DNA of 64,000 nucleotides from Flavobacterium panacagri (GCF_030378165.1 NZ_CP119766.1:5890001-5954000), one strand, 5' to 3'. Positions 43,942 to 52,704 are shown, counted from the first letter of the stretch. Notes: a model not told the origin generated them from the sequence alone. Numbers and translations are program-made.

Positions 43942-46179
43942 ATGATTGCATTAAATGCCGCTGCCGAAAGTACACACCACTTACAACCCTTAATTAGTGA
44001 TTTGGGATTAATCCTGATGACTGCCGGAATTGCCGTTCTACTATTTAAAAAAATGAAACAGCCTTTGGTTCTAGGCTACCTGATTGCAGGATTTTTAGCT
44101 GGAAACCATTTTGATTTTTTCCCTTCTATAACAGACATGAAAAGTGTTGAAGTTTGGGCAGAAATCGGAGTTATATTTTTACTTTTTAGTTTAGGACTCG
44201 AATTCAGCTTTAAGAAACTAATGAAGGTTGGAGGAACCTCTTCTGTTACCGCCATAACCCAGATAATGTTTATGACATTGATTGGTTATTGTGTCGGACA
44301 ATGGATGGGCTGGGGAAAAATGGACAGTATTTTCCTTGGAGCGACACTTTCTATTTCTTCCACAACGATTATCATCAGGGCTTTTGATGAATTGGGAGTG
44401 AAAGGAAAAAAGTTCGTTGGAATTGTTTTTGGAGCTTTAATCGTTGAAGATATTGTAGCCATTTTAATGCTTGTTTTATTATCGACAATTGCAGTAAGCG
44501 ATCAGGTTTCTGGAGGCGAATTATTGCAGTCTGTTTTAAAATTAGTATTCTTTTTAATCATTTGGTTCTTAGGAGGAATTTTTATTATTCCAACGATTTT
44601 GAAAAAAGCAAAGCATCTTTTAACTGATGAAATGCTACTTATTATTTCGTTAGCATTATGTTTGATGATGGTAATGTTTGCAGCAAATGTTGGTTTTTCT
44701 CCCGCTTTAGGCGCTTTTATAATGGGTTCTATTATTGCTGAGACTACACAGGCAGAAAAAATTGAGCATTTAATTCAGCCTGTAAAAGATTTATTTGGCG
44801 CTGTTTTCTTTGTATCTGTCGGAATGTTAATTAATCCTGAAACGCTATTGACTTATGCACTTCCAGTTGGTTTGATTACACTTTTAACTATTTTCGGAAA
44901 AGCATTTAGTTCTTCTATCGGAGCTTTAATTTCTGGTCAGCCTTTGAAACAGTCTGTACAGACCGGAATGAGTTTGGCGCAAATTGGAGAGTTCTCTTTT
45001 ATCATTGCAACACTTGGAATGACGCTGAAAGTAACCAGTGATTTCTTGTATCCAATTATTGTAGCAGTATCAGCAATAACAACGTTTACAACTCCATTTT
45101 TAATTAAGTATTCGGAAAGATTTGCTTTATTTTTAGAATCAAAAATGCCGAAACGATGGGTTAAAAACATTAATCGATACAGTGTAAATGCTCAAGCAAT
45201 TAAATCGGTCAGTACTTGGCAGATTGTATTGCGATCTTCAATTACTCAAATTATACTTCATACTATTATTATTACCGCAATTATTTTATTGTCCTCTAAA
45301 TTCGTTGCGCCTTTAGTGGCCGATACTAGATTTGGAAATACTTTAGCTGCTTTATTGACTTTAGTGATTATTGCACCATTTTTATGGGCATTGTCACTCC
45401 GTCGTGTTAAAGTAGATGAAGTAGAAATACTTTGGGAAGAGCGTAAATACCGCGGGGCATTATTGATGCTTATTCTAATCAGGATGAGTCTCGGATTATT
45501 CTTTGTCGGTTTTTTATTGAATATCTTCTTCTCGCCTTTGGTTGCTTTTATAGCGCTTATTATCGCTATTGGAGCCTATCAAATTTTCCCTAAAAAATTA
45601 AATGAACAATATCATAAAATCGAAAATCACTTTTTGAAAAACCTCAACGATCGTGAAAACAAAAAGATTGATAGAAGATATGCTAATTTGATGCCGTGGG
45701 ACGGTCACATGTCCTTTTTTGAAATTAAAAAAGAATCGAATCTTGTTGGAAAAACACTGCAGGAATTAAAGATCCGAGAATCATTAGGAATTAACATTGC
45801 TTACATCAAACGCGGCGAAGTAACCATTCCAATACCGACCAAAAATGAACGTTTATTTCCAGGAGACGAAATTTGTGTAATTGGTACCGATGCCCAAATT
45901 GTTGAATTTACAAAGTATCTAAATCAAAATGAAACTGAAGCTCCTGGAAAAGTAGAAGAAACAGATATTGTTTTACGTCAGCTGGAAGTTTCTCAAGATG
46001 AATTTATTCAAAAAAGCATTGGCCAATTCAGAGCCAAAACCGACGGAATGGTTGTAGGTATTGAACGAAACGGAAATCGTATCCTAAATCCGGAATCCAG
46101 TTTAATCTTAGAAAAAAATGATATTCTTTGGGTTGTTGGAGATAAAAAAAGAATGAATACTTTATTATCTGCAAAGTGA
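43942..46179 (+). CDS. Kef/CPA2-type monovalent cation:proton antiporter
   Basis: A 745-residue inner-membrane antiporter with about twelve helices at residues 15-400 (LGYLIAGFLAGNHF, GVIFLLFSLGLEFSF, GATLSISSTTIII). A second, shorter helical block lies near 425-560. After that come two RCK_C-like (TrkA-C) blocks, IKKESNLVGKTLQELKIRE... and a later QKSIGQFRAKTDGMVVGIERNG. The NAD-binding RCK_N Rossmann part seen in E. coli KefB/KefC is not evident. It probably exchanges K+ or Na+ for H+. It is a single gene with a terminator at 46231-46277. Confidence 0.92.
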   Translation: MIALNAAAESTHHLQPLISDLGLILMTAGIAVLLFKKMKQPLVLGYLIAGFLAGNHFDFFPSITDMKSVEVWAEIGVIFLLFSLGLEFSFKKLMKVGGTSSVTAITQIMFMTLIGYCVGQWMGWGKMDSIFLGATLSISSTTIIIRAFDELGVKGKKFVGIVFGALIVEDIVAILMLVLLSTIAVSDQVSGGELLQSVLKLVFFLIIWFLGGIFIIPTILKKAKHLLTDEMLLIISLALCLMMVMFAANVGFSPALGAFIMGSIIAETTQAEKIEHLIQPVKDLFGAVFFVSVGMLINPETLLTYALPVGLITLLTIFGKAFSSSIGALISGQPLKQSVQTGMSLAQIGEFSFIIATLGMTLKVTSDFLYPIIVAVSAITTFTTPFLIKYSERFALFLESKMPKRWVKNINRYSVNAQAIKSVSTWQIVLRSSITQIILHTIIITAIILLSSKFVAPLVADTRFGNTLAALLTLVIIAPFLWALSLRRVKVDEVEILWEERKYRGALLMLILIRMSLGLFFVGFLLNIFFSPLVAFIALIIAIGAYQIFPKKLNEQYHKIENHFLKNLNDRENKKIDRRYANLMPWDGHMSFFEIKKESNLVGKTLQELKIRESLGINIAYIKRGEVTIPIPTKNERLFPGDEICVIGTDAQIVEFTKYLNQNETEAPGKVEETDIVLRQLEVSQDEFIQKSIGQFRAKTDGMVVGIERNGNRILNPESSLILEKNDILWVVGDKKRMNTLLSAK

Positions 46180-46185
46180 GTTTTT

Positions 46186-46221
46186 TAAGATACTAAGGTT
46201 CTAAGATGCTAAGATTCTCAG
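46186..46221. repeat. 36-bp heptad-periodic repeat, reverse copy
   Basis: Its reverse complement matches 33949-33984 at 31 of 36 positions. Units of TAAGGTT / CTAAGAT / GCTAAGA type run with 7-bp period. A third, plus-oriented partial copy lies at 46342-46367. Confidence 0.85.
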
Positions 46222-46230
46222 TTTTTTTAT

Positions 46231-46277
46231 AAAGCGTTGAGATTTTCATAAGTGAAAATTCCAACGCTTTTTTTACT
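46231..46277 (+). terminator. Hairpin terminator after the Kef-type antiporter gene
   Basis: Outer arms AAAGCGTTG (46231-46239) and CAACGCTTT (46262-46270) enclose an inner ATTTTCA/TGAAAAT stem. A T run follows. Confidence 0.85.
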
Positions 46278-46323
46278 TTATTCCATAAAAGCAAAAATGC
46301 TAAAATTCTAAGAAAAAACTTAG

Positions 46324-46341
46324 TCCCGATAGCTATCGGGA
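46324..46341. repeat. 18-bp perfect palindrome TCCCGATAGCTATCGGGA
   Basis: A perfect 18-base palindrome in the convergent gap between the antiporter and the peroxiredoxin genes. It directly adjoins a heptad repeat copy at 46342-46367. Confidence 0.9.
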
Positions 46342-46367
46342 TAGCATCTCAGTATCTTAGAACCTCA
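46342..46367. repeat. Partial heptad-periodic repeat, plus-oriented copy
   Basis: Begins TAGCATCTCAG and ends AGAACCTCA, sharing its words with 33949-33984. With the reverse copy at 46186 it flanks the terminator and the palindrome. Confidence 0.75.
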
Positions 46368-46369
46368 AA

Positions 46370-47008
46370 TTACTTATTTGGCTGTGGAGTCAATCGTAAA
46401 TAAGGTTTTATTGGTGTATGTCCTTTTGGGAATTTTGCAGGAATATCACTGTCTGGAATTGCTGGTGCAATTACTACATCTTCGCCGTCTTTCCAGTTTG
46501 CTGGAGTGGCAACGCTGTAATTTGCAGTTAATTGTAAGCTGTCAATAACACGCAATAATTCGTCAAAATTTCTTCCTGTTGAAGCTGGATAAGTCAGCGT
46601 CAATTTAATTTTTTTATCTGGGCCAATCACAAAAACAGAACGCACTGTAAATTTGTCACTTGCATTTGGATGAAGCATATCGTATAAATTCGCTACTTTT
46701 TTATCTTCATCTGCAATAATTGGAAAATTAACTTCTGTATTTTGCGTTTCGTTAATGTCTTTAATCCACTCTTTATGCGAGTCTAAACCATCTACACTCA
46801 AAGCAATAACTTTTGTATTTCTTTTAGTAAATTCAGGAACATAATTCGCTACAGTTCCCAATTCAGTTGTACAAACAGGAGTAAAATCTGCTGGATGCGA
46901 AAATAAAACACCCCAAGAATCTCCTAACCATTCATGAAAATTGATTGGTCCCTGCGTGGTTTCTGCGCTGAAATCTGGAGCTATATCGCCTAATCTTAAT
47001 GTTGACAT
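46370..47008 (-). CDS. 1-Cys peroxiredoxin (Prx6 group)
   Basis: Reduces peroxides through a single peroxidatic cysteine. From the ATG at 47008 the 212 residues begin MSTLRLGDIAPDFSAETTQG and carry FSHPADFTPVCTTELG with C46. No other cysteine is present, so it is a 1-Cys enzyme needing an external thiol. The C-terminal domain (YPASTGRNFDELLRVIDSLQ, ATPANWKDGEDVVI) is typical of Prx6. A longer reading to 47053 adds 15 residues with no family support. It may belong with the nearby Rrf2/oxidoreductase pair in redox defence, but this is only proximity. Confidence 0.94.
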   Translation of the reverse strand: MSTLRLGDIAPDFSAETTQGPINFHEWLGDSWGVLFSHPADFTPVCTTELGTVANYVPEFTKRNTKVIALSVDGLDSHKEWIKDINETQNTEVNFPIIADEDKKVANLYDMLHPNASDKFTVRSVFVIGPDKKIKLTLTYPASTGRNFDELLRVIDSLQLTANYSVATPANWKDGEDVVIAPAIPDSDIPAKFPKGHTPIKPYLRLTPQPNK

Positions 47009-47120
47009 AATATATCTTTTTTTAGTTCCTCTAAAATTAACTAAAAAATGCATGTAGAAAACATTGAAAAGGTAAAAAAAAGTTAAAATTCTACTTTCTC
47101 TATCTAATTAGTATTTTGAA

Positions 47121-48032
47121 CTAAATAAAACTTAAGATAAAGTACCAAATTGCAAGAGTTATGAAAGAAATCGGGATTCCAAAACCAATCATCATACTGC
47201 TTAATTTTGGCTTTAAGCCATAAGTCGAAGCTAAAATTGCACCTGTGATCATGGGAGCCATTGCCGTTTCCATTAAAGTGATTTTTATAGCTTCCGAACG
47301 CTGATTAAAAATAAAAACATAGAGCACAAAAATCACAAATGGAACTAAAATCAGCTTGAAGAAAAGTCCCAGTCTTAAGAATTTCCAATGCTGGCTTTTC
47401 CGATCAAAAGTTAATTGTAAACCAACTGAAAGCAATGCTAACGGCGTTACTAAACTTCCAATTTTAAGTAAAATATCCTGAATATTTTCATGTAAATCAT
47501 AATTTAAAACATTGAAAATACAAGCTAAAACAAACATCAAAAATGGAGGAAACGTGATGATCTTCTTGAAAATCCCCAAAAAATTTGGACTTCCTTTAGA
47601 ATAAAAAGCAGCTGTAAAAACACCAAGTGTAGAAACCACTACAAAAGTTCCAGGCTGATCTACTAAAACTGCTGTTTCTAATCCTTTTTTCCCAAATAAA
47701 GCTTCAATGATTGGATAACCCAAAAAGGAACTATTACTTAATCCGGCAGTCAAAATCAGACATCCAATCAATTTATTTGACCAGCCTTTTCTTCTTCCTA
47801 AAATATGAAAAAACAGAAAAGCTAAAATATAAGTAATCCAGCCCGCTCCTATTGGAAACAGTAATTCATTACTCCATTTAATCTTCGGAATATGATAAAG
47901 TGTAATTGCAGGAAGACAGAAATAAATAACAATTTTATTTAATGTCTTATAGATATGAGTCGGAAATTGTTTTACTCTCTGTAAAACTAAACCCAATGAA
48001 AGGAAGAAGAATATTAATATAAAGTTGTTCAT
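47121..48032 (-). CDS. AEC (auxin efflux carrier) family transporter
   Basis: A 303-residue membrane protein with ten hydrophobic helices of the AEC/MleP family, which exports or imports organic acids or amino acids. Typical pieces are FFLSLGLVLQRVKQFPTHIYKTLNKIVIYFCLPAITLYHIPKI, AGLSNSSFLGYPIIEALFG and SLVTPLALLSVGLQL. The substrate is unknown. A -7 box at 48048-48055 precedes it. It is divergent from the Rrf2 regulator gene, so the two could share control through the short intergenic region. Confidence 0.9.
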   Translation of the reverse strand: MNNFILIFFFLSLGLVLQRVKQFPTHIYKTLNKIVIYFCLPAITLYHIPKIKWSNELLFPIGAGWITYILAFLFFHILGRRKGWSNKLIGCLILTAGLSNSSFLGYPIIEALFGKKGLETAVLVDQPGTFVVVSTLGVFTAAFYSKGSPNFLGIFKKIITFPPFLMFVLACIFNVLNYDLHENIQDILLKIGSLVTPLALLSVGLQLTFDRKSQHWKFLRLGLFFKLILVPFVIFVLYVFIFNQRSEAIKITLMETAMAPMITGAILASTYGLKPKLSSMMIGFGIPISFITLAIWYFILSFI

Positions 48033-48047
48033 ATTTGTAGCTCATCA

Positions 48048-48055
48048 CAAAAATA
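48048..48055 (-). promoter_or_regulatory. Candidate -7 box for the AEC transporter gene
   Basis: Minus-strand TATTTTTG matches TAnnTTTG and lies 15 bases before the ATG at 48032. Confidence 0.5.
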
Positions 48056-48122
48056 AGTATTTAAAATTTGAGGTAAAGAATTAATTTTTAGTTAAATTAG
48101 TATTTTGTGTTACAAAAAAACA

Positions 48123-48130
48123 TAAATTTG
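48123..48130 (+). promoter_or_regulatory. Candidate -7 box of the Rrf2 regulator gene
   Basis: TAAATTTG matches TAnnTTTG and lies 20 bases before the ATG at 48150. The proposed operator at 48129-48147 starts inside it, so regulator binding would cover the promoter. Confidence 0.6.
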
Positions 48131-48147
48131 TAACATATTTTATTACA
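48129..48147 (+). promoter_or_regulatory. Candidate Rrf2 operator, site 1 (TGTAA-N9-TTACA)
   Basis: A 19-base dyad with perfect 5-bp arms TGTAA and TTACA. Its 18-base core differs at one position from 48579-48596, upstream of the second gene. It overlaps the -7 box and ends two bases before the regulator start. Confidence 0.6.
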
Positions 48148-48149
48148 GT

Positions 48150-48557
48150 ATGATTTCAGGTAAATTTGCCATAACGATTCACATTCTTACTTTGCTCCAT
48201 AAATTCCCCAATGATTTTTTATCATCGGAGTTTATTGCGGGAAGTATTAATCTAAATCCTGTTTTGGTTCGAAAAGAAATTGCCAATTTAAAAGCACATC
48301 ATATCGTAGAAAGTAAAGAAGGAAAAAATGGCGGTACAAAATTGGCAGTCAACGCTGCCGAACTGACTTTAAAACAAATATTCGAAATGACCTTTGAAAG
48401 CATTGGTTTAGGTTTTGCAAAGAATCAGCCAAATCCTGATTGTCCCGTTGGAAAAAACATTAATCAGCATTTGGAAGCTTTATACAGTGAAATGAATCAA
48501 AAAGTCAGTGCACAACTGGAAGGAATTTCATTGGAAGATTTTTCGAATCAATTTTAA
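48150..48557 (+). CDS. Rrf2-family transcriptional regulator (YwnA-like)
   Basis: A 135-residue winged-helix repressor: SGKFAITIHILTLLHKF, SSEFIAGSINLNPVLVRKEIANLKAHHIVESKEGKNGGTKLA (the helix-turn-helix and wing) and a C-terminal helix. Only one cysteine is present (NPDCPVG), so it lacks the three-cysteine iron-sulfur site of IscR/NsrR and resembles YwnA-type redox or disulfide-stress regulators. The next gene is an NAD(P)-binding oxidoreductase, the same pairing as ywnA/ywnB. Matching dyads upstream of both genes suggest autoregulation. Confidence 0.9.
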   Translation: MISGKFAITIHILTLLHKFPNDFLSSEFIAGSINLNPVLVRKEIANLKAHHIVESKEGKNGGTKLAVNAAELTLKQIFEMTFESIGLGFAKNQPNPDCPVGKNINQHLEALYSEMNQKVSAQLEGISLEDFSNQF

Positions 48558-48578
48558 AAATATTTTTTTAGCCAAAAC

Positions 48579-48597
48579 TGTAACATTTTTTATTACT
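48579..48597 (+). promoter_or_regulatory. Candidate Rrf2 operator, site 2
   Basis: TGTAACATTTTTTATTAC repeats the site 1 core with one change. It lies 19 bases before the ATG of the oxidoreductase gene at 48615. The dyad arms TGTAA and TTAC are kept. Confidence 0.6.
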
Positions 48598-48614
48598 AAA
48601 TAAATTTATATATT

Positions 48615-49256
48615 ATGAAAATCGCAATTATCGGAGCTACTGGATTTGTTGGCTCAGCAATTTTAAACGAATTAGCAGACAGAAAACATGAAATTACTGC
48701 TATTGCAAGAACTCCAAAAGACACAGCAAACGCTACTTGGGCAGCTACAGATATTTTTAACGTTGACGCTTTGGCAGAAATCTTGAAAGGTCACGATGCT
48801 GTTGTTAACGCTTACAACCCAGGATGGACAAATCCAAACATTTATGATGACTTTTTAGCAGGTTCAAAAGCAATTCAGGAAGCGGTTAAAAAATCAGGTG
48901 TAAAACGTTTCATTACTATTGGCGGCGCTGGAAGTTTATTTGTAGCTCCAGATTTACAAGCGGTTGATACTCCAGATTTCCCTAAAGAAATTTATCCTGG
49001 TGCAAACGCTGCAAGACATTATTTAAATATCATTAAAGAGGAAAAAGACTTAGACTGGGCATTCTTTAGTCCTGCATTCGAAATGCACGCTGGAACTAAA
49101 ACTGGAAGAACCGGAAAATACCGTTTAGGTTTAGAAAATCCTGTTTTCAATGAGGAGCAAAGAAGTATTTTATCTGTTGAAGATTTAGCGGTTGTTATTG
49201 CTGATGAAGTAGAAACTCCAAAACATCATCAGGTTCGCTTTACGGCGGGTTACTAA
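48615..49256 (+). CDS. NAD(P)-binding oxidoreductase (YwnB-like, NmrA/SDR type)
   Basis: A 213-residue atypical SDR with the Rossmann motif KIAIIGATGFVGSAILNELADRKHEITAIAR, then KRFITIGGAGSLFVAPD and DWAFFSPAFEMHAGTKTGRTGKYRLG. This is the family of YwnB and similar putative NADH-flavin or quinone reductases. The substrate is unproven. It lies 57 bases after the Rrf2 regulator gene and has a copy of the same candidate operator upstream, so it is the likely regulatory target. Confidence 0.9.
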   Translation: MKIAIIGATGFVGSAILNELADRKHEITAIARTPKDTANATWAATDIFNVDALAEILKGHDAVVNAYNPGWTNPNIYDDFLAGSKAIQEAVKKSGVKRFITIGGAGSLFVAPDLQAVDTPDFPKEIYPGANAARHYLNIIKEEKDLDWAFFSPAFEMHAGTKTGRTGKYRLGLENPVFNEEQRSILSVEDLAVVIADEVETPKHHQVRFTAGY

Positions 49257-49265
49257 TTTTTTTTA

Positions 49266-49440
49266 GCCACGAATTCACGAATTATTTTTTAATAGAATTC
49301 TATATTTCATTTTGACGAAAGTAAAAATTACACGAAATAATTATTTAATCAAAATTATCAATCGTTGACGAGCTACTTTTGTGTCATTCGGCTTCGATTA
49401 GATTAACAAAAAATGCAACAATAATTCGTGAATTCGTGGC
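49266..49440. repeat. Element bounded by a perfect 21-bp inverted repeat
   Basis: Arms 49266-49286 and 49420-49440 are perfect reverse complements (left arm begins GCCACGAATTCACGAATTA). They enclose about 130 bases with no ORF. The core matches the arms at 38498-38566. Confidence 0.85.
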
Positions 49441-49526
49441 AAATAAATTTATGCAGTTTCAAAGGAAGTTTTGTCTTTTGAAACTGTTTTTGTTTTCAGT
49501 ACTTTTACATTTCTAAAAAGTGCATT

Positions 49527-50618
49527 TTGTCAAATTTGAATAAACAAGCTGGAAACATTTCTGAAAAACCTGGGATTTCACCTCCCGAAATCACCAATAT
49601 ATCGGCTATTAATCAAATTAAAAACAAACGTAGGCAACAGCCTTCTTCTGAAGAATTAATCAAAGGTATTCTGGAAGGAAACAGAACTTCTTTAAGCCGA
49701 GCGATCACTCTAATTGAAAGTACAAATCCAGATCATTTTGAAAAAGCCAGTGCTGTCGTTCAAGGCTGTTTACAACATGCCAATAAGTCCATTCGTATTG
49801 GAATTACAGGCGTTCCCGGCGTTGGAAAAAGTACTTTTATTGAAGCCTTTGGAAAACATCTCACACAACTGGGTAAAAAAGTAGCGGTTTTGGCGGTTGA
49901 CCCAAGCAGTTCTCTTTCACATGGAAGTATTTTGGGCGATAAAACCCGAATGGAAGAATTGGTAAAAGACGAAAATGCTTTTATTAGACCAAGTGCTTCT
50001 GGAGAAACTCTAGGTGGTGTCGCACGCAAAACCAGAGAAACTATTATTCTTTGTGAAGCGGCAGGTTTTGATACTATTATTATTGAAACCGTTGGTGTTG
50101 GCCAAAGTGAAACCGCTGTTCATAGTATGGTTGATTTTTTTCTTCTGCTAAAAATCTCTGGTGCCGGCGATGAACTTCAAGGTATCAAACGAGGCATTAT
50201 GGAAATGGCAGATGCTATTGTCATCAACAAAGCAGACGGAGACAATATTAAGAAAGCTAATCAAGCGAAAGTGGAGTTCAACCGAGCTTTACATTTATTT
50301 CCACCAAAAAAATCTAACTGGCAGCCAAAAGTAACCACTTGCAGTTCTATTACTAAAGAAGGTATTTCTGAAATCTGGAATACTATTTCGGATTATTTTG
50401 AAATAACCAAAGAAACGGGGTTCTTTCAAGAAAAAAGAAACGAACAGAATCATTTCTGGATGATGGAAACCATCAACGAACAATTGAAACAAAATTTCTA
50501 CAATCAGCCTGAAATCATTTCACTTTTAGAAGAAAATAAAAAAGCAGTGCAAAACAATGAAATTTCATCTTTTGCAGCTGCTCAGGATTTGTTACAACTG
50601 TACTTTAAAAAACAGTAA
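49527..50618 (+). CDS. meaB: Methylmalonyl-CoA mutase-associated GTPase MeaB
   Basis: MeaB is the G-protein chaperone that protects and reloads B12-dependent methylmalonyl-CoA mutase. The 363 residues have Walker A GVPGVGKST (95-103), VLAVDPSSSLSHGSILGDKTRM, TVGVGQSETAVHSMVD and the base-recognition NKADGDN. There is no ATG in frame before the conserved EELIKGILEGNRTSLSRAITLIES region, so the start is taken as TTG at 49527 (or a second TTG nine bases on). No mutase gene is adjacent. The PduO-type adenosyltransferase at 33991 would serve the same cofactor. Confidence 0.94.
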   Translation: MSNLNKQAGNISEKPGISPPEITNISAINQIKNKRRQQPSSEELIKGILEGNRTSLSRAITLIESTNPDHFEKASAVVQGCLQHANKSIRIGITGVPGVGKSTFIEAFGKHLTQLGKKVAVLAVDPSSSLSHGSILGDKTRMEELVKDENAFIRPSASGETLGGVARKTRETIILCEAAGFDTIIIETVGVGQSETAVHSMVDFFLLLKISGAGDELQGIKRGIMEMADAIVINKADGDNIKKANQAKVEFNRALHLFPPKKSNWQPKVTTCSSITKEGISEIWNTISDYFEITKETGFFQEKRNEQNHFWMMETINEQLKQNFYNQPEIISLLEENKKAVQNNEISSFAAAQDLLQLYFKKQ

Positions 50619-50631
50619 AAACTTTTTTTAC

Positions 50632-50704
50632 ACCATATAAGTAATATAAGAAAATTCAAGATTTAACAATTGTTGTTTAAATGAACTAATATTACTTATA
50701 TGGT
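50632..50704. terminator. Long-stem inverted repeat between convergent meaB and sulfatase genes
   Basis: Arms 50632-50647 and 50689-50704 are perfect 16-base reverse complements (ACCATATAAGTAATAT) with a 41-base spacer that holds a smaller ACAATTGT palindrome. It lies between two convergent genes and could act as a shared terminator, though T runs are short. Confidence 0.6.
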
Positions 50705-50709
50705 AAAAA

Positions 50710-52644
50710 TTATTTCTTTCTTAATTTGTATTTGCTTTCTTTATATAGGTTTCCTGCCGTAATTACATGCGCCAAAGCATCTTTTGCTAATTCTTCATTT
50801 AATTTCACTGGAATCAAAGTTGTATCATTTTTGATTTCAAACTGAAGTGGTTTCAAATTAGGCTGCATGATTACAACTTGATTTTCTACTCTAAAAGCAT
50901 TAATATCATTAAACTGCATGATAGCTCTACCCTGCACTTTTGGATCTAATTTGCTCAAGTTTCTTCCTACCATTGGAGTTTCGAACGGAAGTCCTAAATA
51001 ACTTAACAAAGTCGGTGGAATATCAATCTGACTTGCCAATTTATCGTAAACTGCATTTTTTGGAACTCCTGGCCCCATAATAAATGCTGGAATATGGAAT
51101 TTATTAATTGGAACTAAGTTTTTACCGTATGTTCTGGTGTTATGATCTGCAATTACGATGAAAATAGTATTTTTAAAATAAGCTTCTTTTTTAGCCAATT
51201 CAAAGAATTTACCAATAGAAAAATCGGCATATTTCATCGCATTATTTACTGTAGCAGGCTTTTTGTCATAAGGTTTGATTCTTCCAGTAGGATATTCAAA
51301 CGGTTCGTGATTTGAAGTTGAGAACATCAAAGAGAAAAATGGTTTATCTCCTTTTGACTTGAAATATTGATTGGCTTTGGTTACCAAATCTTCATCAGAA
51401 TAACCCCAAGTTCCTTTGAAAGCATATTTATTCCCATCAGAATCAAAATCTTCTTGATCTACAATATCGCTGAAACCATTTCCATTAAAAAATGAAGCCA
51501 TATTATCAAAATTCGCCATTCCGCCGTAAATGAAACTGGTCTCGTAACCTTTTTGTTTTAGCGCTTCCGCTAAAGTAAAAAAGCCTTGCTGTGAGTTACC
51601 TAATTTGACAACACTTTCTGATGGTGAAGGTAAAAACCCTGTTACAACCGCTTCGATTCCACGGACGCTTCTGGTTCCTGTGCAGTATAAATTGGTAAAT
51701 AAAGTTCCTTCTTTGGACAATTTATCAAATTCAGGAGTTAATGGTTTTCCGCCTAAAATTCCAACATATTCTGCACCTAAACTTTCTTGTAGAAAAATAA
51801 CCAAATTATAAGGCTTCTTCATCACAGAATCTGGCTGTTGTACATGTAAAAACGGAATTGCAGCATCTGTGAAATCACTTGGCCCAGCAATCATGTATTT
51901 TTTTACACGGGCAGTTGCTTCAGCCTCATCCATTTTACCGTACATTTTAGTGTTTCCTTCATTTTTAATCGAATAAGCTGCAAATGCAACTGTGTAAAAT
52001 GAATTTAACCCTAAAGTATTGGTCAATTGATCTGTAGAAAAAACAGCATTACTAGCATTAATTGGACGTTTTGAAGTTAGACTAGAACGTGCTCCAAAAA
52101 ACAATAAAAAAGCTACTAATGGAAATAGCATTAATTTAAACTTATAATCTGTACTGACAGTATAAAAAAACTTTTTCCCTTTTTTGAAAGCAAAATAAAG
52201 CACCACTCCTAAAATAAGGAATGTCACAATTATTGAAGTCAGATAACTTTTTAAAAGCATTCCAACAACTTCTTTTGGATAGATCAGATAATCTAAGAAA
52301 ATCTTATTCGGACGCGTATCGTATTGTTTTACAAAATCCGGCGAAGCTAATTCTACAAATAGAATTAAAAACAGAAATAAGAAACTGTAAATTACTAAAA
52401 ACTTATTCGTGAATTTCAGCCATTTATTAGGCAAAAAAGTAATTAATAAAGCTGGAAGAAACGATAAATAACAAAGTAATATCAAATCCATTCGGAGACC
52501 GATTGGAAAAATATACCAGAAATCGGGAGTCTGCTCTACTCTTTCTTTAAATATAAAAAATAAAAAAAGGCGACTTAAAGTGGTAATCAACAAACCGATT
52601 AAAATAAAATTGAAAATCGGTTTTAAAAAACTTAATTTTTTCAT
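50710..52644 (-). CDS. LTA synthase-like membrane sulfatase/phosphotransferase
   Basis: A protein of about 644 residues with five N-terminal membrane helices and a periplasmic alkaline-phosphatase/sulfatase domain, the LtaS/OpgB architecture. Motifs include NLVIFLQESLGAEYVG (metal ligand Glu), YCTGTRSVRGIEAVVTG (nucleophile region), FSLMFSTSNHEPFEYP and FIVIADHNTRTYG (metal ligands). In Gram-negative relatives such proteins transfer phosphoglycerol or phosphoethanolamine to glycans or lipids. The acceptor here is unknown. The ATG at 52644 (MKKLSFLKP) is chosen; 52653 is also possible. Confidence 0.9.
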   Translation of the reverse strand: MKKLSFLKPIFNFILIGLLITTLSRLFLFFIFKERVEQTPDFWYIFPIGLRMDLILLCYLSFLPALLITFLPNKWLKFTNKFLVIYSFLFLFLILFVELASPDFVKQYDTRPNKIFLDYLIYPKEVVGMLLKSYLTSIIVTFLILGVVLYFAFKKGKKFFYTVSTDYKFKLMLFPLVAFLLFFGARSSLTSKRPINASNAVFSTDQLTNTLGLNSFYTVAFAAYSIKNEGNTKMYGKMDEAEATARVKKYMIAGPSDFTDAAIPFLHVQQPDSVMKKPYNLVIFLQESLGAEYVGILGGKPLTPEFDKLSKEGTLFTNLYCTGTRSVRGIEAVVTGFLPSPSESVVKLGNSQQGFFTLAEALKQKGYETSFIYGGMANFDNMASFFNGNGFSDIVDQEDFDSDGNKYAFKGTWGYSDEDLVTKANQYFKSKGDKPFFSLMFSTSNHEPFEYPTGRIKPYDKKPATVNNAMKYADFSIGKFFELAKKEAYFKNTIFIVIADHNTRTYGKNLVPINKFHIPAFIMGPGVPKNAVYDKLASQIDIPPTLLSYLGLPFETPMVGRNLSKLDPKVQGRAIMQFNDINAFRVENQVVIMQPNLKPLQFEIKNDTTLIPVKLNEELAKDALAHVITAGNLYKESKYKLRKK

Positions 52645-52704
52645 TGGAAACAAAATAAGAACGTAAAAAATAAACTTAAAAGTAAAGACGCAAAAGAGGC
52701 ATCT

